This document shows positions 4,641 to 8,920 of a stretch of 8,920 bases of DNA, piece by piece (within the stretch, counting starts at the first letter, position 1; each line of letters begins with the position of its first letter). A program made the translations under genes and the position numbers. This stretch comes from an uncultured Clostridia bacterium (GTDB lineage: Bacteria > Bacillota > Clostridia > Oscillospirales > Oscillospiraceae): assembly GCA_945613045.1 (NCBI GenBank), contig CALZAG010000060.1:1-8920 (forward strand). The letters are read 5' to 3'. The notes beneath the pieces are model-generated. The model ran no database searches. It saw only the letters and a program-made list of their open reading frames with translations, and had not been told where the DNA came from.

Positions 4641-6638
4641 ATGTACTGCACGCGCAATGTTACCGCCGATCTCGTCTGGGTCGGCGCAGATGACCGCCGC
4701 CTCGCCTGCTTCGAGGGCGTCTACGGCGTTCCCGACGGCGTTTCCTACAACTCGTATCTTCTCCGCGACGAAAAAACCGTTCTGTTTGACACTGTTGACA
4801 AGGCCGTAGGCCGCACATTTTTTGAAAATGTCGCCCATGAGCTGCAGGGCAGAAAGCTCGACTACCTGGTCGTATCCCATATGGAGCCCGACCACGCCGC
4901 GACGATAGAGGAGCTGACGCTGAGATACCCCGAGGTATGCATCGTCTGCAACGACAAGATAAAGACCATGCTGGGTCAGTTCTTCACCCTATCCGACGGT
5001 CTTAAGTACCACATTGTCAAAGAGGGCGACACCCTCAGCACCGGCCGTCATGAGCTTACCTTTGTCATGGCGCCCATGGTACACTGGCCTGAGGTCATGA
5101 TGACCTATGACACCACCGACAAGATACTTTTCTCCGCCGACGCTTTCGGCACCTTCGGCGCGCTCAACGGACATCTGTTCAACGACGAGGTCGATTTCTT
5201 CGCCGACTACGTTGACGAGGCCCGCCGCTACTACACCAATATCGTCGGCAAATACGGCGCGCAGGTGCAGTCCGTGCTCAAAAAGGCCGCCGGCCTTGAG
5301 CTTAATTATGTCTGCCCCCTCCACGGCTTCGTGTGGCGCAGCCACTTCGGCGATTTCCTCGAGAAGTACCTGCTCTGGAGCTCCTACACTCCCGAGGAAA
5401 AGGGCGTCATGATCGCATACGCCTCCGTTTACGGACATACCGAGAACACCGTGAACATACTCGCCTGCAAGCTCGCTGAGCGCGGCATAAAGGTCAAGGT
5501 TTTCGACACCTCCGTCACCCCCGCCTCCTACATACTCTCCGACGCCTTCCGCTACAGCCATCTGGTGCTGGCCTCCACGACCTACAACGCCGGCATTTTC
5601 GTGACGATGGAAAACCTCATCCACGATATCGTAAACCACAATCTCCAGGGCAGAAAGATCGCCCTGCTCGAAAACGGCTCATGGGCGGCAGCCTCCGGCA
5701 GGCTCATGAAGGAAGCGCTCTCCAAGCTGCGCGGCACCGAGTTCATCGGAGAGACCGTTTCTCTCAAGTCCGACATCACCGAGCCTCAGCTGGCCGAGCT
5801 TGACGCTCTTGCCGACGCCATAGCCGCCGATATCCGTCCCGTTGTCGCCGTAACGGCCGAACCCGTCGAGGCCGGCGCTCTGAACGTTGACAACAAGGTG
5901 TTCAATAAATTCAGCTACGGCGTCGAGGTCCTCACCACCCGCGTCGACGGCAAGGACTACGGCTGCATAATAAACACCGCCGGCCAGGTCGCCTCCTGCG
6001 ACCCCAAGAAAATAACCATATCCGTCATCAAAAAGAACAACACCTGCGATATGGTCGCAAAGGCGGGCAAGTTCAACATCTCCATCCTCACCGAGGAAAC
6101 CCCCTACAGCCTGTTCCAGCACTTCGGCTTCCAGTCCGGACGCGACGTTGACAAGTTTGCCGACTTCACGGATATCGACCGTATGTCGAACGGTATCCCC
6201 TATGTCACAAAGTATACCAATGCCGTCCTCTCCTGCGAGGTCATCGACGTAAAGGACGTCGAGACCCAGATGCTTTACATCGCAAATGTCGTCGAGGCCA
6301 AGGTGCTGTCCGAGGACAAGAGCTGCACCTACGCCTACTATCACGCCCACATCAAGCCCAAGAAGAATCCCGCTCCCGCTCAGGGCGAGGGCTATGTCTG
6401 CAAGGTCTGCGGCTACTTCCACGAGGGAAGCGAGCTGCCCGCGGACTTCGTCTGCCCCCTGTGCAAGCACGGTCCTGAGGACTTCGAGCACGTCGTTCCC
6501 GTCGTCAAGGAGAAGGTCAAGGGCTATGTATGCACCATCTGCGGCCATTTCGAGCCCTGCGAGGGCGAGCTGCCCGCGGACTACACCTGCCCGCTCTGCC
6601 ACCACGGACCCGAGGACTTCGAGCCCGCCGAGCAGTAA
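4641..6638 (+). CDS. Flavodiiron protein with flavin reductase and two short rubredoxin domains
   Basis: A cytoplasmic O2 and/or NO reductase; flavodiiron proteins reduce O2 to water or NO to N2O in anaerobes. Domains in order: metallo-beta-lactamase-like diiron domain (1-250) with all seven expected ligands (H80, E82, D84, H85, H148, D167, H228); FMN-binding flavodoxin domain (about 256-395, YASVYGHTENT at 260-270, STTYNAGIF at 312-320); flavin reductase-like domain (about 418-570); short rubredoxin 1 (C587, C590, C605, C608) and 2 (C631, C634, C650, C653). The 665 residues exceed the roughly 400-residue core. ATG 4641 has AGGAGG 6 bases upstream; an in-frame ATG at 4617 lies before that ribosome site and is rejected. 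The rubredoxins look like a recent tandem duplication, and the second has an extra Cys (C640). Codons are strongly C-ending, hinting at high expression. It is probably controlled by the divergent Crp/Fnr regulator. Confidence 0.95.
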   Translation: MYCTRNVTADLVWVGADDRRLACFEGVYGVPDGVSYNSYLLRDEKTVLFDTVDKAVGRTFFENVAHELQGRKLDYLVVSHMEPDHAATIEELTLRYPEVCIVCNDKIKTMLGQFFTLSDGLKYHIVKEGDTLSTGRHELTFVMAPMVHWPEVMMTYDTTDKILFSADAFGTFGALNGHLFNDEVDFFADYVDEARRYYTNIVGKYGAQVQSVLKKAAGLELNYVCPLHGFVWRSHFGDFLEKYLLWSSYTPEEKGVMIAYASVYGHTENTVNILACKLAERGIKVKVFDTSVTPASYILSDAFRYSHLVLASTTYNAGIFVTMENLIHDIVNHNLQGRKIALLENGSWAAASGRLMKEALSKLRGTEFIGETVSLKSDITEPQLAELDALADAIAADIRPVVAVTAEPVEAGALNVDNKVFNKFSYGVEVLTTRVDGKDYGCIINTAGQVASCDPKKITISVIKKNNTCDMVAKAGKFNISILTEETPYSLFQHFGFQSGRDVDKFADFTDIDRMSNGIPYVTKYTNAVLSCEVIDVKDVETQMLYIANVVEAKVLSEDKSCTYAYYHAHIKPKKNPAPAQGEGYVCKVCGYFHEGSELPADFVCPLCKHGPEDFEHVVPVVKEKVKGYVCTICGHFEPCEGELPADYTCPLCHHGPEDFEPAEQ

Positions 6639-6656
6639 GACCGTTCATTTAAGGTT

Positions 6657-6700
6657 AATATGCAAAAAGTCCTGCCGCAAGGCAGGACGTTTTGCATATT
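6657..6700. terminator. Bidirectional terminator between flavodiiron gene and pssA
   Basis: A long stem (6657-6676 with 6681-6700, one A-G mismatch at 6668/6689) is closed by the stable loop GCAA. The inner GTCCTGCC/GGCAGGAC core is followed by GTTTT on plus and directly by TTTTT on minus. It spans the space between two convergent genes and touches the pssA stop codon (6700-6702). Confidence 0.85.
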
Positions 6701-7317
6701 CATCTGACAAAAATCATTACGGCGGTGAAGATAACGCCGAGTATGAACATGACCAGCAGGCCGAGCTTGCTTGGCTTTTTCACCTGCACGGGCGTGATGA
6801 ACAGCGCGCCGTTAATAAGGAGCAGCAGGGTGTAGGCCAGCGGAAAGTGCGCGCCCAGAAGGCTCCGGAAGCAGAACAGCAGGGGCACCGTCAGCGCCGA
6901 GGTCGTGATGGGAACTCCGAGATAATGCTTGCGCTTTTCGCACGTCTGCTGCTGGCGGGTCTCCTCGGTGACATTGTAATATGCAAGCCTTATAAGCCCG
7001 GCGAGGGCAAACAGCGCCATGATCGCCAGCTGCCACCATTTATCCGCGCCTATACTCACGCCGATCACGAAAGGAAGGACGCCGAAGCAGACGATATCGC
7101 TCAGTGAGTCGAGCTGGATACCAAAACGCTTTTCCTCCTCGTTTCTATCCTTTTTCGTGCGGGCAACGATGCCGTCGAACATATCGCATAAACCCGAAAA
7201 CATAAGACAGATGACAGAGGCGATAAGCTTGCCCTCAAAGGCAAGGCCGATGCCGATCACCGACGACAGCATACCTATAAAGGTCAGCCATACGGTGTAG
7301 TTGTAAAAACCGATCAA
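6700..7317 (-). CDS. pssA: CDP-diacylglycerol--serine O-phosphatidyltransferase (PssA)
   Basis: A membrane enzyme making phosphatidylserine from CDP-diacylglycerol and L-serine, the precursor of phosphatidylethanolamine. The 205 residues carry about six hydrophobic segments (roughly 9-27, 31-44, 72-90, 96-113, 138-155, 158-176, with another at 185-203). The CDP-alcohol phosphotransferase signature is complete: D45, D48-G49, A52-R53, G66, D70, D74. The Arg-to-Gly spacing (12 residues) is longer than the 8 of the general motif, as in Firmicute PssA proteins of this type. Start is TTG 7317 with GGAG 8 bases upstream, giving the MIGFYNYT N terminus I expect for the family. Other CDP-alcohol transferases (PgsA) are possible but fit less well. 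No decarboxylase (psd) gene is nearby. The gene stands alone with its own promoter. Confidence 0.85.
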   Translation of the reverse strand: MIGFYNYTVWLTFIGMLSSVIGIGLAFEGKLIASVICLMFSGLCDMFDGIVARTKKDRNEEEKRFGIQLDSLSDIVCFGVLPFVIGVSIGADKWWQLAIMALFALAGLIRLAYYNVTEETRQQQTCEKRKHYLGVPITTSALTVPLLFCFRSLLGAHFPLAYTLLLLINGALFITPVQVKKPSKLGLLVMFILGVIFTAVMIFVR

Positions 7318-7397
7318 AATAACATCTCCAAAAATTTGTTGCCGACTGATTATAACGCAGAGCCCTGATGCGCTGTTATAACATCCGCACGGCGGGT

Positions 7398-7427
7398 ATT
7401 ATAACACGATTTGACACTAATGTTCAA
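7398..7427 (-). promoter_or_regulatory. pssA promoter with extended -10
   Basis: On the minus strand: -35 TTGAAC (7422-7427), an 18-base spacer, and -10 TATAAT (7398-7403) preceded by TG-N (extended -10). The predicted start near 7391 gives a leader of about 75 bases. That leader contains two more TTATAAC motifs (7376-7382 and 7350-7356). Confidence 0.65.
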
Positions 7428-7484
7428 GCTATTTCGACATTCTTTTATCAATTGCCGATTTTTCTATGCAGATCGTTGAATCGG

Positions 7485-7493
7485 TGTTATAAT
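7485..7493 (+). promoter_or_regulatory. Extended -10 promoter of the cysteine desulfidase gene
   Basis: TGTTATAAT: a perfect -10 TATAAT (7488-7493) with a TG one base upstream. The -35 region (TATGCA at 7465-7470) is poor, so the TG extension probably compensates. A 6-bp inverted repeat CCGATT (7455-7460) / AATCGG (7479-7484) brackets the -35 area and could be an operator. Confidence 0.6.
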
Positions 7494-7540
7494 ATATACA
7501 GAATATACAAAAAGAAGATGAAGCATCGGAGGATTATTCT

Positions 7541-8815
7541 ATGGCACTTACAGATTTAAAATATGCTCAGTACCTAAAGATCCTGCATGAGGAGCTTATC
7601 CCCGCGATGGGCTGCACCGAGCCGATCGCCATGGCATATGCCGCAGCGAAGGCCAGAGAGGTCCTCGGCGCTCTGCCGGATAAGATCGATATAGTCATAA
7701 GCGGGAATATCATCAAGAACGTCAAAAGCGTTATAGTGCCCAACACGGGCGGGCTCAAGGGCATCACCGCCGCGATAGCAGCCGGAGCGGTGGCTGGCAA
7801 TGCCGACAGGCAGCTTGAAGTTCTGGCGGACGTCAAAGAGGACGAGATACCCAAAATCGCGCAGTTCATGGAAAGCTGCGCCATGGCCGTCATGAAGTCC
7901 GAGAGCGATAAGCTGCTGGATATCGACCTGCATATGTACAGGGGCAGGGACAATGTCCGCCTGCGAATAACCGATTTTCACACGAACATAGTGCTAATCG
8001 AGAAAAACGGACAGGTGCTCCTTAAAAAGGAAAGCACGTCGGCCGACGGCGGCGAGACCGACCGCGGCGTGCTGAACGTGCGCGATATAATCGAGTTTGC
8101 CGAGAGCGTCGACATTGAGGACGTGCGTGATCTTCTGGAAAAGCAGATAGAGTATAACTGCGCCATCAGCGAGGAGGGACTGCACGGCGAGTACGGCGCC
8201 TCGGTCGGAAAGACCCTTCTTGAGACCCGCGGCGAGGATGTGCGCGTCCGCGCAAGGGCGCAGGCCGCCGCCGGCTCCGACGCCCGCATGAGCGGCTGCG
8301 AGATGCCCGTCGTCATAGTTTCGGGGAGCGGCAATCAGGGCATGACCGCCTCGCTTCCCGTTATCGTGTACGCCAGGGACATGGGCGCGAGCCACGAGCG
8401 GCTGCTGCGAGCTCTCGTGGTGTCAAACCTCATCACCATCCACCAGAAAACGCCCATCGGCAGGCTGTCGGCCTTCTGCGGCGCGATATCCGCCGGCTGC
8501 GGCGCGGCCGCCGGCGTCGCGTGGCTCACCGACGGCACATATGAGGCCGTATCAGCCACCATCACCAATACCCTCGGCATGATCTCCGGAACCGTGTGCG
8601 ACGGGGCAAAGCCCTCCTGCGCCACAAAGATCGCCTCTGCGGTCGAGGCAGGACTTCTGGGCTTCGACCTTTACGAAAAGGGCAAGGGCCTCCACGGCGG
8701 CGACGGCATACTGAAGGACAACGTTGAAAAAACCATAGAGTCTGTCGGTCAGCTTGCCCGCGAGGGTATGCGCGAAACGGATACCGAGATCCTCGATATA
8801 ATGCTTGAAGACTGA
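7541..8815 (+). CDS. L-cysteine desulfidase / serine dehydratase-alpha-like family (CyuA/YhaM, UPF0597)
   Basis: A cytoplasmic Fe-S lyase predicted to split L-cysteine into pyruvate, ammonia and sulfide. The 424 residues match the family. Signatures: MGCTEP with C25 at 23-28; GNIIKNVKSVIVPNTGG at about 55-71; SGSGNQG at 261-267; AFCGAISAGCGA with C313 and C320; and CDGAKPSC with C353 and C360, the last two being expected Fe-S cluster ligands. CyuA of E. coli and the archaeal L-cysteine desulfidase belong to this family, which is related to the alpha domain of Fe-S L-serine dehydratases, so serine or another beta-substituted amino acid cannot be excluded. A strong GGAGG site lies 8 bases before the ATG. 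It is monocistronic here as far as can be seen, with no transporter (cyuP) adjacent. No clear terminator separates it from the following repeat. Confidence 0.9.
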   Translation: MALTDLKYAQYLKILHEELIPAMGCTEPIAMAYAAAKAREVLGALPDKIDIVISGNIIKNVKSVIVPNTGGLKGITAAIAAGAVAGNADRQLEVLADVKEDEIPKIAQFMESCAMAVMKSESDKLLDIDLHMYRGRDNVRLRITDFHTNIVLIEKNGQVLLKKESTSADGGETDRGVLNVRDIIEFAESVDIEDVRDLLEKQIEYNCAISEEGLHGEYGASVGKTLLETRGEDVRVRARAQAAAGSDARMSGCEMPVVIVSGSGNQGMTASLPVIVYARDMGASHERLLRALVVSNLITIHQKTPIGRLSAFCGAISAGCGAAAGVAWLTDGTYEAVSATITNTLGMISGTVCDGAKPSCATKIASAVEAGLLGFDLYEKGKGLHGGDGILKDNVEKTIESVGQLAREGMRETDTEILDIMLED

Positions 8816-8855
8816 AAAAGAGCTGCTTTTAAGGGCGGTGTTTTAAGACAGCGGG

Positions 8856-8903
8856 GTAGGGGCGGGCATCGCTCGTCCGCGGACGGCCAATGGCCGCCCC
8901 TAC
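8856..8903. repeat. GTAGGGGCGG palindromic intergenic repeat
   Basis: Terminal 10-bp perfect inverted repeats, GTAGGGGCGG (8856-8865) and CCGCCCCTAC (8894-8903), flank a core containing the perfect palindrome CGTCCGCGGACG (8874-8885) and GGCCA-A-TGGCC (8885-8895). From general recall, GTAGGGGCG-ended palindromic repeats are dispersed in many copies in Oscillospiraceae-type genomes; copy number here cannot be judged from one window. The bases between the CDS stop and the repeat (8816-8855) contain no clear stem with a T-run, so this repeat might also serve as the gene's 3' end structure. Confidence 0.7.
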
Positions 8904-8920
8904 AGTGCTTTCTTATCTCA

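Noticed and set aside
5679..6605. 308-codon minus-strand open frame antisense to the flavodiiron gene
   Set aside because: Low-complexity (rich in G, A, V, D, L) and mirrors the coding frame of a gene with all expected active-site residues; no ribosome site or family similarity seen.
7411..7427. Possible FNR-type site (TTGA ... TCAA) in the pssA/desulfidase spacer
   Set aside because: The half-sites are 9 bases apart and the inner bases are not symmetric; the right part is better explained as the pssA -35 box.
7368..7559. 63-codon plus-strand frame upstream of the desulfidase gene
   Set aside because: It spans the promoter region, contains the -10 box and overlaps the true start; no ribosome site of its own.

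Overview
This window is about 9 kb of moderately GC-rich DNA (often G or C at third codon positions) with AT-rich intergenic promoters. It most likely comes from an anaerobic gut-type clostridium, plausibly of the Oscillospirales. Three things point there: the gene families (a clostridial Crp/Fnr regulator, a multidomain flavodiiron protein, a CyuA-type Fe-S cysteine desulfidase, a Firmicute-type PssA), the strong Shine-Dalgarno sites with TTG starts, and the palindromic intergenic repeats. The taxonomic placement is inference. All genes look intact; the window holds no insertion sequence, CRISPR array, tRNA or rRNA that I can see.

Layout. (a) 1-215: densely hairpinned non-coding DNA, with a nested palindrome at 1-47 and three consecutive hairpins at 71-187. 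(b) 216-1130 (+): prmA, the ribosomal protein L11 methyltransferase. (c) A shared bidirectional terminator at 1140-1179. (d) 1209-3361 (-): a three-gene operon transcribed leftwards, DegV-family lipid-binding protein, then a small SecB-like protein, then a sugar-phosphate-type nucleotidyltransferase, driven by a near-consensus promoter at 3398-3426. (e) 3556-4510 (-): a two-gene operon, Crp/Fnr-family regulator then a 100-residue protein with a tight cysteine cluster. (f) 4511-4640: a divergent control region with a CRP-like operator (TGTGG-N6-CCACA). (g) 4641-6638 (+): a 665-residue flavodiiron protein carrying flavodoxin, flavin reductase and two short rubredoxin domains. (h) A bidirectional terminator at 6657-6700. 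(i) 6700-7317 (-): pssA. (j) A divergent promoter region. (k) 7541-8815 (+): a cysteine desulfidase-family enzyme. (l) A GTAGGGGCGG-type palindromic repeat at 8856-8903.

How it works together. The most coherent unit is 3556-6638. A Crp/Fnr-type regulator faces a flavodiiron protein that looks like a self-contained O2 or NO reductase chain, with a symmetric operator placed where it could both autorepress the regulator and act on the reductase promoter. A small Cys-rich protein follows the regulator in the same operon. I read this as an oxidative or nitrosative stress module in an anaerobe. The ligand sensed and the role of the small protein are not known. The other genes are mainly housekeeping: translation (prmA), phospholipid synthesis (pssA), fatty-acid handling (DegV) and sulfur amino-acid breakdown.
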